Of a DNA stretch of 8,378 nt, positions 1 to 6,153 are shown one piece after another. The DNA lies in assembly GCA_030535715.1 (NCBI GenBank), contig JAUNRL010000043.1, forward strand, positions 1-8,378. Direction: 5' to 3'. The position numbers and the translations under genes are program-made. Positions within the stretch are counted from its first letter, which is position 1, and each line of letters begins with the position of its first letter. The stretch comes from Bacillota bacterium. GTDB taxonomy: Bacteria; Bacillota; Clostridia; Peptostreptococcales; Anaerovoracaceae. The notes below the pieces were generated by a model. The model had not been told where the DNA came from. It did no database searches and saw nothing but the letters and a program-made list of their open reading frames with translations.

Positions 1-723
1 CAGGATCTCCGGAAAGATAGCAATACCGAGTCCCTGGCCCACCATGGCCATAGCCGCATAATCATTATCGACAATGAAGGCTGGTTGCGGCATCTGCCCA
101 TCATGAAAAATGAGGTCATTGAAGTCAGGCTTGTCAAATGAGAACATGATATAAGGATGATTTTTTAGTTCACTTCGAGGAAATCTGTTCTTATATGCCA
201 TCGGGTGGTCTGCCGGGACTGCTACCATAAGAGATTCTTCCATTAAAGGATAGTAATCCATATCAGAGCGTGGAAGATCGGGCAAGAAGGCACAGTCGAC
301 TTCGCGATGTATTACCTTCTGCTCGATCTCACGTTCGATCTCAGAACTGACAATTTCAACATCTATATTGGGATTTCGTTCGTGAAATTTGCGGATGATT
401 CCCGGAAGCCAGTGTATGTAGACACTGGTGAAGGTACAGACTCTGACTGAGCCTGCACGAAGTTCTCTGATATCATCGATGGCTTCGCTGAGATAGTGCT
501 CCCAATCCGCTATCTGACGGACGAAGTGGAGGATCTTGCTTCCTTCAGAGGTCAGGCGGACCCCACCATATTCCCTGTGAAATAATGTAATGCCAAACTC
601 CTGTTCCATTGCACCGATGATATAACTGACACCGGCCTGAGTATATCCGAGGATATCGGCAGTCTTTTTAAAACTTCCGGTCTCTACGACTTTAAGGAAG
701 ACGGTTGCGTTCAGTTTATCCAT
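1..723 (-). CDS. LysR-family transcriptional regulator (C-terminus off the left edge)
   Basis: DNA-binding regulator with an effector-binding domain; effector and targets are unknown. The 241 visible codons are open from an ATG at 723 to the window edge, with no stop. The product begins MDKLNATVFLKVVETGSFKK. Residues about 4-62 form the LysR winged helix-turn-helix, with the typical run GYTQAGVSYIIGAMEQEFG at 26-44 and GVRLTSEG at 54-61. The effector-binding (periplasmic-binding-protein-like) domain starts near residue 91 (GSVRVCTFTS) and reaches the conserved GLGIAIFPE near 231-239, so roughly 50-60 residues are missing. The start is supported by a GAGGTGAG ribosome binding site just upstream. 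The gene is divergent from the small gene at 858, the usual layout for a LysR regulator and its target, so regulation of that gene is a reasonable inference. GC content is lower than in the genes to the right. Confidence 0.93.
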   Translation of the reverse strand, partial: MDKLNATVFLKVVETGSFKKTADILGYTQAGVSYIIGAMEQEFGITLFHREYGGVRLTSEGSKILHFVRQIADWEHYLSEAIDDIRELRAGSVRVCTFTSVYIHWLPGIIRKFHERNPNIDVEIVSSEIEREIEQKVIHREVDCAFLPDLPRSDMDYYPLMEESLMVAVPADHPMAYKNRFPRSELKNHPYIMFSFDKPDFNDLIFHDGQMPQPAFIVDNDYAAMAMVGQGLGIAIFPEIL

Positions 724-755
724 TTGCTCACCTCACCATACAAGTAATGCTATAA

Positions 756-770
756 ATTCATATAAGAAAT
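756..770. promoter_or_regulatory. Possible LysR operator (T-N11-A dyad)
   Basis: The sequence ATTCATATAAGAAAT is an imperfect dyad with ATT/AAT ends. It fits the loose T-N11-A consensus of LysR binding sites and lies between the divergent LysR gene and the small gene at 858. The match is weak in a generally AT-rich stretch, so this is a candidate only. Confidence 0.25.
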
Positions 771-776
771 TACCAT

Positions 777-810
777 TTTACTTTTATCATCAATGCCAGT
801 ATACTACAAT
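777..810 (+). promoter_or_regulatory. Possible promoter of the small Met-rich gene
   Basis: Two overlapping -10-like hexamers are present, TATACT at 800-805 and TACAAT at 805-810. The sequence 17 bases upstream (TTTACT at 777-782) is a poor -35. A weak -35 would fit a promoter that needs an activator such as the divergent LysR protein. This is inference from position and hexamer similarity. Confidence 0.3.
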
Positions 811-857
811 CGTCAAGAGAAAAAAAGTTATCGCAATAAAATAAAGGAGGTACGAAG

Positions 858-1058
858 ATGAGAAACACAAATAGAGAAAACATGATGAATGCAGGCAGAG
901 CTACGATGACGATGCTGGCAGGACTTGACAACAGGACCATGATGGCCGCTGCTGAAATGAACATGAGATCGATCTGTTCAGACGAAGAGGCCAGAAATCA
1001 GGCCATCAATAATCTTGTCGATGAAAGATCGGCGGCGGCCGATGACTATAGCTTATAG
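858..1058 (+). CDS. Small methionine-rich protein of unknown function (66 aa)
   Basis: I do not recognise this protein. Three things support a real gene. An excellent ribosome binding site, AAAGGAGGT at 843-851, lies 7 bases before the ATG; the reading frame fills the space after it; and a strong hairpin follows 22 bases after the stop, giving a single-gene transcription unit. The product has nine methionines, all within its first 36 residues (positions 1, 9, 10, 17, 19, 28, 29, 34, 36). A single cysteine follows at 40, then a charged, probably helical tail (SDEEARNQAINNLVDERSAA). There is no signal peptide or membrane segment, so it is probably cytosolic. It is divergent from a LysR regulator, which may control it. 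Methionine-rich segments occur in some metal-binding proteins, but nothing here proves that role. Confidence 0.72.
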   Translation: MRNTNRENMMNAGRATMTMLAGLDNRTMMAAAEMNMRSICSDEEARNQAINNLVDERSAAADDYSL

Positions 1059-1080
1059 GGATAAACGAATTTCCTTACCA

Positions 1081-1121
1081 AACTAAAAGAACGCGGGGCA
1101 CCCATCCGCGTTCTTTTGGTT
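1081..1121. terminator. Strong hairpin, probably a two-way terminator
   Basis: A perfect 12-base-pair stem (AAAAGAACGCGG at 1085-1096 with CCGCGTTCTTTT at 1106-1117) encloses a 9-base loop. The stem extends to 16 pairs, counting one T-G pair, over 1081-1121. The arm ends in TTTT on the plus strand, and by symmetry also on the minus strand. It lies 22 bases after the stop of the small gene. It could also stop minus-strand transcripts leaving lplA about 143 bases upstream. Confidence 0.8.
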
Positions 1122-1172
1122 ATAGGGTGTGGTATTGTTGTAGTGGGATCTGCCGAGACGAATAATGAATAA

Positions 1173-1253
1173 GGAAGCTGCGAGCAGGTCTGCCCGCAAC
1201 AGATCAAAATATCCGATGTGATGAAAGATTTCGTGAAAGACTGGCAGAACTGA
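1173..1253 (+). pseudogene. Fossil of a 4Fe-4S aldo/keto reductase C-terminus
   Basis: Read from 1173 to the TGA at 1251-1253, this stretch encodes 26 residues with the run GSCEQVCPQQIKISDVMKDF. The pattern C-x3-C-P-Q-x-I-x-I followed by a short helix resembles the end of the ferredoxin-like cluster domain that closes many clostridial aldo/keto reductases (pattern CxxCxxCxxxCPQ). The first two cluster cysteines and the whole reductase domain are missing. An in-frame TAA at 1170-1172 sits directly before the match, and no start codon or ribosome binding site precedes it. I therefore read it as the tail of a gene lost by deletion. Aldo/keto reductases often sit beside LysR regulators, so it may once have been the regulator's partner. 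Another 4Fe-4S protein is possible. Confidence 0.5.
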
Positions 1254-1263
1254 AGCAACAGAA

Positions 1264-2244
1264 TCAGTAAAACAGCAGCGCCATATCCGCGGCGGAGACG
1301 CCGTGGATATAGTTTTCAATACCCAGATCCTTCAGCTTTTGCGGAAGATCCCTGTCCAGGGTGACGCCTTTCAGATTCCGTTCCAGCTGCCGCAGATCGC
1401 TGTTCCCGAAAAAGTCTCCGGAAATGCGGATTTCCGAAATGGTACCATGTTCCACATCCATGTCCAGAGTGACAAGGCCACAGTCGAATTTCTGCTCCCG
1501 GCGAATGGAATAAGCGCGGGTAACCCCGTAATTCCAGTCCCAGGTTTCATACTTGTCATGCATCAGCGTCAGGACGGCTTCTCGATCGGCCTCCGTAAGC
1601 ACATATTCCGTGATGTTGTTTTCGGCGAAGACCTGCTGCTTTAATGCGTCCCTGAATTCTTCCATGGTGATCGGCCGGGGCGAATGTTCGTTGATAGTGG
1701 TGATGTGGCTGCGGACGGATTTGACGCTCTTCGAAGTGAACTTGGCGTCTCTGACCCGCAGAGCATCCCGAACCCGGTCAAGGTTGGAGTCCAGCATAAT
1801 ACATCCGTGGTGGAGGACGCGGCCGTGGCTGACGTACTGGGAATTGCCGGAGAACTTCCGCCCGTCCAGCATCAGATCGTTGCGCCCGGAGAATTCGGCG
1901 TGTACGCCGAACTTCTCCAGAGTCAGCAGAATCGGGCGCGTGAATACCCGGAAGTTAAGGCCCGCATGCCTCCTTTGGTCAGTAATAAAGGTGAAGTTCA
2001 GATTTCCCCTGTCATGATAGACCGCCCCGCCGCCGGAGAGGCGACGGACAACGAGGATCCCATGGGCGTTCACCGATTCCTGATTGATCTCTTCGGCGGT
2101 GTTCTGGAATCTGCCGACGACGATGGTGTTGTCGTTTTGCCAGAGGAAAAAATAATTCTGTCGCTGATCCATCCGCTCGAAGATGAATTCCTCCAGCGCG
2201 AGATTGTAATAGGGATTTGTGCTGCGGGATTCAATATAGATCAT
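1264..2244 (-). CDS. lplA: Lipoate-protein ligase A
   Basis: Activates free lipoate with ATP to lipoyl-AMP and transfers it to a lysine of lipoyl carrier domains (2-oxoacid dehydrogenase E2 subunits, glycine-cleavage H protein) in the cytosol. The 326-residue product is of usual full length. The N-terminal catalytic domain has NLALEEF at 14-20, the signature RRLSGGGAVYHD at 67-78 followed by GNLNFTFI, and DLMLDGRKFSGNSQ at 123-136, where Lys130 matches the catalytic lysine of LplA. Residues from about 236 (WDWNYG) to the end match the accessory C-terminal domain of bacterial LplA, so this is the complete two-domain form. The ATG at 2244 follows an AGAAAGGAA ribosome binding site. It is the last gene of the hom operon, 63 bases after the SEC-C gene. 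The exact cofactor (lipoate or octanoate) cannot be told from sequence. Confidence 0.95.
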   Translation of the reverse strand: MIYIESRSTNPYYNLALEEFIFERMDQRQNYFFLWQNDNTIVVGRFQNTAEEINQESVNAHGILVVRRLSGGGAVYHDRGNLNFTFITDQRRHAGLNFRVFTRPILLTLEKFGVHAEFSGRNDLMLDGRKFSGNSQYVSHGRVLHHGCIMLDSNLDRVRDALRVRDAKFTSKSVKSVRSHITTINEHSPRPITMEEFRDALKQQVFAENNITEYVLTEADREAVLTLMHDKYETWDWNYGVTRAYSIRREQKFDCGLVTLDMDVEHGTISEIRISGDFFGNSDLRQLERNLKGVTLDRDLPQKLKDLGIENYIHGVSAADMALLFY

Positions 2245-2260
2245 CAGAGGTTCCTTTCTG

Positions 2261-2279
2261 ATCGAAACGGTCGTTTGAT
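2261..2279. repeat. Small inverted repeat between the SEC-C gene and lplA
   Basis: ATC(G)AAACG at 2261-2269 is complementary to CGTTTGAT at 2272-2279, giving eight pairs with one bulged G and a very short loop. It lies in the 63-base gap upstream of the lplA ribosome binding site. It has no T-run, so it is not a convincing terminator. It might mark an RNA processing site, or it may be chance. Confidence 0.3.
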
Positions 2280-2307
2280 GATCACCATGGCAGATCCGTA
2301 TTGCTTC

Positions 2308-2811
2308 CTATGCATTCCTTCCGCAGCAATGCTTGTACTTCTTCCCGCTGCCGCAGGGGCAGGGGGCGTTGCGGCCGGTCTTCGGGGATTCCCGACGAAC
2401 GGTTTTGGACTGCTTGTATTTCTTCGCCAGTTCCACCATTTTTTCCTTTCCCAGGATATCCTCCCACTGAGGCAGTCCGTAGAGGTAATCGGCATCGGCT
2501 TTGAGCATATTGTAGAAGAGGGCTTCGGGGACGATCTTCAGAAAGACGTCGGATTCCTCATCCCAGTCTCTGATTTCATTTTTCTCTTCAATGCTTTCGT
2601 TGACGCCGTCCAGGAAGCCTATGAAGATCACCGGCCGTACCTCGTACTTTTTGGCCAGTTCGCCCAGTTTGCCTTCTACGGGCTGGTTGGGGTGATCCAG
2701 GATGTCGCTGTAGATCCTCGTTTCCGCTTCGCTGTATTCTTTCCAGAATTCATTGAAGGTTTCTTTGGTCTGGTTTTCGATCAGATCAGTCCATTGTTCG
2801 AATAATGTCAT
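2308..2811 (-). CDS. SEC-C zinc-motif protein of unknown function (167 aa)
   Basis: The C-terminus carries a textbook SEC-C motif, [15 protein letters not shown] at 150-164. Cys151, Cys153, Cys162 and Cys163 (or nearby His161) are the expected zinc ligands. The same motif ends many SecA proteins, where it binds zinc and contacts SecB and ribosomes, and it is appended to many unrelated bacterial proteins. Residues 1-140 are acidic and helical, with no motif I recognise and no membrane segment, so the protein is probably cytosolic. The start ATG at 2811 has a GGAGAAG ribosome binding site that begins right after the hom stop, 12 bases away, so the two genes are almost certainly co-transcribed. 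A link to protein quality control or translation is only a guess from the motif. Confidence 0.9.
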   Translation of the reverse strand: MTLFEQWTDLIENQTKETFNEFWKEYSEAETRIYSDILDHPNQPVEGKLGELAKKYEVRPVIFIGFLDGVNESIEEKNEIRDWDEESDVFLKIVPEALFYNMLKADADYLYGLPQWEDILGKEKMVELAKKYKQSKTVRRESPKTGRNAPCPCGSGKKYKHCCGRNA

Positions 2812-2823
2812 TGTCGCTTCTCC

Positions 2824-3798
2824 TTAACGCTGCATTGCCCTTGCAATTTCCAGAACATCCCCCATCACCGCGCTGCCCGTGGGAAGCGGGCCGGCGCCGG
2901 GGCCGTAGAACATCAGATTGCCCACTACGTTGCCCTCCACGAAGACCGCGTTGTACTCTCGATGCACACCGCTTAAGGGATGCGTATCGATGATGCGCAT
3001 GGGCCGGACCTCATACTTGATCCCGCCGTCTTCCGTGATTTCCGCGTAAGCGATCAGTTTGATCAGACAGCCGTCTCTGCGGGCAGCCTCAATGTCTTCC
3101 ATGGTCACATGGGTAATGCCTTTCGTCGGGATGTCCTTCGGGTGGACGTAGTGATCAAACATGAGTGCCATCAGTATGCTGAGCTTATTGGCCGCGTCGA
3201 TGCCTTCCACGTCAGCGGTGGGATCGGCCTCCGCGAAGCCCCTGGCCTGTGCATCTTTCAGTACCTCGTCGTAGGGCAGGCCCTCCATGGTCATCTTGTC
3301 CAGAATATAGTTGGTCGTGCCGTTGACGATGCCAAGCACGCGGGTGAAGCGGTTGGAGCGCAGGCAGCTGGACAGGGGGGTCAGCACGGGGATACCGCCG
3401 CCGACGCTGGCTTCAAACTTCAGCGTCACGCCGTGTTCCTCCGCTGCGTTTGTCAGCCGGTGATAGTTAGCCGCCACGGCAGCCTTGTTGGCTGTGACCA
3501 CATGCTTGCCGCTGCAGAGCGCCCGCTCGATCATGGTGGCTGCGGGTTCTATGCCGCCCAGCAGTTCGATGACGATATCGATATCCGGATCTGCGAAAAT
3601 CTCCTCCGGATCGCTGACAAAATGCTCCCGCGGCACGGTGATGCCCCGCTCCCGGTCGATGTCTTTTTCCAGGATTTTGACGATGCTGATCGGACATCCG
3701 GCCGCCTCTTCAATCTGGCTGCGGTTGGTCTCCAGAACCTTGTACGTGCCGGTTCCGATGTTTCCCAGGCCCAGCAGGCCAATGCGAATCTCTTTCAA
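2824..3798 (-). CDS. hom: Homoserine dehydrogenase, short form without ACT domain
   Basis: Reduces aspartate semialdehyde to homoserine with NAD(P)H, the branch point toward threonine and methionine. The product has 324 residues. An N-terminal Rossmann fold carries GLGNIGTG at 10-17; SGKHVVTANKA at 96-106 and SVGGGIPV at 131-138 follow. GIVNGTTNYIL at 156-166 and the family signature GFAEADPTADVEGIDAANKL at 187-206 hold the catalytic-site Glu190 and Lys205. The protein ends at residue 324, just after the catalytic domain. Many bacterial homologs carry about 80-100 further residues (an ACT domain for threonine feedback), and the next gene starts 12 bases on, so that domain is absent. The start is TTG at 3798, with GGAGGT at 3805-3810 six bases upstream. 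A five-codon ATG frame (3812-3795) overlaps that TTG and ends in TGA, which may be incidental. First gene of the hom-SEC-C-lplA operon. Confidence 0.95.
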   Translation of the reverse strand: MKEIRIGLLGLGNIGTGTYKVLETNRSQIEEAAGCPISIVKILEKDIDRERGITVPREHFVSDPEEIFADPDIDIVIELLGGIEPAATMIERALCSGKHVVTANKAAVAANYHRLTNAAEEHGVTLKFEASVGGGIPVLTPLSSCLRSNRFTRVLGIVNGTTNYILDKMTMEGLPYDEVLKDAQARGFAEADPTADVEGIDAANKLSILMALMFDHYVHPKDIPTKGITHVTMEDIEAARRDGCLIKLIAYAEITEDGGIKYEVRPMRIIDTHPLSGVHREYNAVFVEGNVVGNLMFYGPGAGPLPTGSAVMGDVLEIARAMQR

Positions 3799-3900
3799 AA
3801 CAGTACCTCCATCTTCTTCGGGTGATGTGACTGCTTTTATTCTAATGCATTCCCGGAGAAAAGGAAAGGGGTTTATCGGGGTGTAGAGGATTCGACAGAT

Positions 3901-3925
3901 CTTCCGTGATTTTTCTTCGCGGAAG
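3901..3925. repeat. Hairpin in the hom upstream region
   Basis: CTTCCGTGA at 3901-3909 pairs with TCGCGGAAG at 3917-3925 around a 7-base T-rich loop. Read on the plus strand, all nine pairs form, one as T-G; on the minus strand that pair becomes a C-A mismatch. No T-run follows on either side, so it is not a standard terminator. It sits about 100 bases upstream of the hom start. Its role is unknown. Confidence 0.4.
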
Positions 3926-4063
3926 GTTTCCCTGACGCTCCGGTGGCCCCATACCGGAATTGCCGTTCCGCCGGTTCCGAAGGGCCGTCTCCGGAAGAGG
4001 CCGGGGAGTGGATTTTTCTGTTCGTTTCCCGAGAAAACAGCACATATTGTTGTTGGAATGGTG

Positions 4064-4069
4064 TATAAT
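4064..4069 (+). promoter_or_regulatory. Promoter -10 box of the zinc-ribbon/TPR gene
   Basis: A perfect TATAAT lies 59 bases before the start codon, which predicts a leader of roughly 50 bases. The expected -35 position (about 4041-4046, CACATA) is poor. The TTGTTG at 4047-4052 is only 11 bases away, too close to serve as -35. Confidence 0.55.
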
Positions 4070-4128
4070 GCTACACATAGAAGACAGAAATGTGCTGCGG
4101 GGCGAAATGCCTTTAGGAGGACACTTTT

Positions 4129-6147
4129 ATGATATACAGATTTTGCGGAGCAGAAATCTCTGAAGACAGTGTGTCCTGCGACTATTGCGGGAAGAAACTG
4201 ACGGAGGCCGACGAGTCGGCGGAACGTCCGGAACTGAAGAAAAGCTCCTTCATCATGCCGGAGCCGGAGACGATTGCGGTGAGCGCGACCGACGCCAACT
4301 TCTGGGCGGCGTTTGAAATGATGGAGCCGAAGGAGGCCGTTGAAGAGAAGCCGGCGGTCGTGACGGAATCTGCCGTTGAGTCGGAGACAGCCGAAGAAGT
4401 AGAAGTATCAGAGGAGCTGATCCGGGCGGAAGAGGAGCCGAAGGTTGATGAACCGACGGTGTCTGACTGGGAAGAGGCGCCGGTCGACCCGGAGAAGGCG
4501 GAGGAAGCGGAAGAATTCACCGAAGGCAGTCCGGAGGATGAGGTTCTGCTTGACAAGGCCGGTGTGTGGCTCGGCGGGCTGGGCAAAAAGGTTCACACCG
4601 GATTCGGCCGGGTCGGCGCGGCGGCCAGGGAGAAAGCCGGGGAAATAATCAGGGAGATCAAAGAGGAACGGCTGACCTGGGCTGTCGGCAAAGCGAAGGG
4701 GCGGATGAGTGAAATCCGTGAAGAACGGTCGCCGGAATGGAAAATCTGGTCGGAGGAAGAGGAGGGCGAACTGGAGCAGGACAGCGGATTCTGGTATCGC
4801 TCGCTTCGCCCGGAAGAAGAACGTGAACAGGAGCGCTTTGAGCGTGAGGGGGAAGAAACGGCGCGGTGCGATGCGGCAGTGGAGAGCGGTCGAAACAGCG
4901 CGGTGCAGACAGACGGGACGGCCGATGCCGAAACCGGCAGAGCCGGCGAGGATGACCGGGAGGAACACCGCGGCGGCGATAACAAACTGAACAAGACCAG
5001 GGTGCTCGGCCAGGAGTTTGAGGAAGAGGATCTGAATGTGCCCGAAGAGGAGGGCGGCCAGGGAATTCACCGGAAAGGATCCGGCGGCAAAAAGAGCGGA
5101 TCGGGCAGCTTTAACCGCGGTTTGAAGATCGGCATCGTGGTTGTACTGATCGTCGCGGTGCTGACCGGAGGGGCCCTGTTCGGAATGAAGACGTACAAGG
5201 AACACACCGAGGCACAGAAGTACCAGAACGCTCTGACCAGGGCGGAGCAGTATGCTGAGGCGAGGGAATACGAAAACGCGGAAGCGGCGTATCGGAAACT
5301 GCTGGAGGCTTATCCGGATCGCCCGGATCCGTATGAGGGTCTGGCCAACGTGTACATCGCCGAGCAAAAGTACGATGACGCGATCAATACGGTTAACGAG
5401 GGCGTCGCGCAGACCGGCAAAAGCAAGACCTTCACGGTATTATCCGAGGATCTGAAGGCGCTGACTTCCATCGAATGGAGAGAACCGTTCCGCCGCGTGC
5501 TGGCAGACAATGAATGGGCAGTGCGCAGATATGATGATGAGAACGACTGCTGCGTTGCCCTTTGCGACGTCAATGGGGACAAGTGGCCGGAGATGTTCTT
5601 CTTCACACAGGAATACTACGGTTATGGCAAGCTCCACATATACACATATGATTTCAATACGGGCGGAGCCAGAGAAATCTCCTGCGAATGTCCGAACAGA
5701 AGCACACAGTATGACGATGCTTTCTATGACATAGAAAATGATAATGCCGGGTTCATCATTTATAAGAAGAAGGAAGGAAACGGCTTCAGCATTTCCGCCA
5801 GTTTCAAGAAGGGTTCGGACGCCTGGCAGTCAACCTATGAGTATACAGTAGATGGAATGACCTGTAGCAGGCCGGGTGTGACCGAGGCCCGCATCACGGC
5901 CAGCTATACAGTATCCGATGATGACAAAGACAACGGCAAGGCCAGATATCTGCAGAATGGGAAAAAGATCAGTTACGATAAATATATCGGCGAGTTCCGT
6001 CGGGTGATGGATGACATTGCCGACGTGATGTTCAGCAAGCCGGGCGCCGGCGGCGACAAAGAAATCTGGAGCCGGACGGTGGATATGGACGACCTGTCCC
6101 TGACCTACGACGGTGCAATGAAAATCCTCGACGAGGACGCTCAGTAG
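4129..6147 (+). CDS. Zinc-ribbon, single-pass membrane protein with TPR-like and outer C-terminal domains
   Basis: Function unknown; it looks like an envelope protein with one domain on each side of the membrane. Residues 3-24 are a zinc ribbon of the 'zinc-ribbon domain' type (RFCGAEISEDSVSCDYCGKKL), but the first of the four expected cysteines is Tyr3. Only Cys6, Cys17 and Cys20 remain. Residues about 25-328 are a low-complexity linker rich in Glu and Lys/Arg, with basic helical stretches near 152-200. Residues 332-353 form one transmembrane helix (GLKIGIVVVLIVAVLTGGALFGM). Residues about 362-427 are two TPR-like helical pairs (AEAREYENAEAAYRKLLEAYP, then AEQKYDDAINTVNEG). Residues about 450-672 form a domain with DVNGDKWPE at 480-488, like the calcium loop of FG-GAP/VCBS repeats, and six cysteines (474, 475, 479, 519, 521, 579). 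The ATG follows AGGAGG at 4115-4120. Similar zinc-ribbon plus membrane-helix proteins are common in Clostridia. Confidence 0.9.
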   Translation: MIYRFCGAEISEDSVSCDYCGKKLTEADESAERPELKKSSFIMPEPETIAVSATDANFWAAFEMMEPKEAVEEKPAVVTESAVESETAEEVEVSEELIRAEEEPKVDEPTVSDWEEAPVDPEKAEEAEEFTEGSPEDEVLLDKAGVWLGGLGKKVHTGFGRVGAAAREKAGEIIREIKEERLTWAVGKAKGRMSEIREERSPEWKIWSEEEEGELEQDSGFWYRSLRPEEEREQERFEREGEETARCDAAVESGRNSAVQTDGTADAETGRAGEDDREEHRGGDNKLNKTRVLGQEFEEEDLNVPEEEGGQGIHRKGSGGKKSGSGSFNRGLKIGIVVVLIVAVLTGGALFGMKTYKEHTEAQKYQNALTRAEQYAEAREYENAEAAYRKLLEAYPDRPDPYEGLANVYIAEQKYDDAINTVNEGVAQTGKSKTFTVLSEDLKALTSIEWREPFRRVLADNEWAVRRYDDENDCCVALCDVNGDKWPEMFFFTQEYYGYGKLHIYTYDFNTGGAREISCECPNRSTQYDDAFYDIENDNAGFIIYKKKEGNGFSISASFKKGSDAWQSTYEYTVDGMTCSRPGVTEARITASYTVSDDDKDNGKARYLQNGKKISYDKYIGEFRRVMDDIADVMFSKPGAGGDKEIWSRTVDMDDLSLTYDGAMKILDEDAQ

Positions 6148-6153
6148 AATGCC

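Larger units (their letters stand above)
3799..4128. other. Divergent intergenic region between hom and the zinc-ribbon gene
   Basis: This region holds the start signals of two divergent genes. On the hom side are the ribosome binding site at 3805-3810 and a weak minus-strand -10 candidate, TAGAAT (3844-3839), with no good -35. On the other side are the TATAAT at 4064-4069 and AGGAGG at 4115-4120. A 9-pair hairpin (3901-3909 with 3917-3925, loop of seven bases) and a GC-rich stretch of short inverted pieces (3940-4010) lie between. I see no T-box, SAM or other riboswitch pattern and no credible gene. The frames that stay open here have no ribosome binding site. Confidence 0.6.

Noticed and set aside
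770..964. Minus-strand hydrophobic open frame of 64 codons across the start of the small Met-rich gene
   Set aside because: The hydrophobic look is the reverse complement of Met-rich codons. It has no start signals and conflicts with the better supported plus-strand gene.
1046..1319. Minus-strand small frames across the terminator and the lplA end
   Set aside because: They read through a strong terminator hairpin and the reductase fossil, have no ribosome binding site, and resemble no family.
1684..2805. Long plus-strand open frame of 373 codons opposite lplA and the SEC-C gene
   Set aside because: It spans two well-recognised minus-strand genes and their gap, has no ribosome binding site, and its product resembles no family. 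It is an antisense shadow of GC-rich coding sequence.
2980..3825. Plus-strand open frame of 281 codons opposite hom
   Set aside because: It lies almost fully inside the clear homoserine dehydrogenase gene and has no motifs or start signals.
3811..4060. Possible riboswitch or amino-acid attenuator upstream of hom
   Set aside because: I found no T-box, SAM or leader-peptide pattern with Thr/Met codon runs, and the hairpin at 3901-3925 has no terminator T-run.
3842..4078. Minus-strand open frame of 78 codons upstream of hom
   Set aside because: There is no ribosome binding site, the composition is random-looking, and it would cover the promoter of the divergent gene.
4408..5367. Minus-strand open frame of 319 codons opposite the zinc-ribbon gene
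   Set aside because: The product is a Leu/Arg/Phe-rich reverse reading of the Glu-rich linker, with no ribosome binding site.
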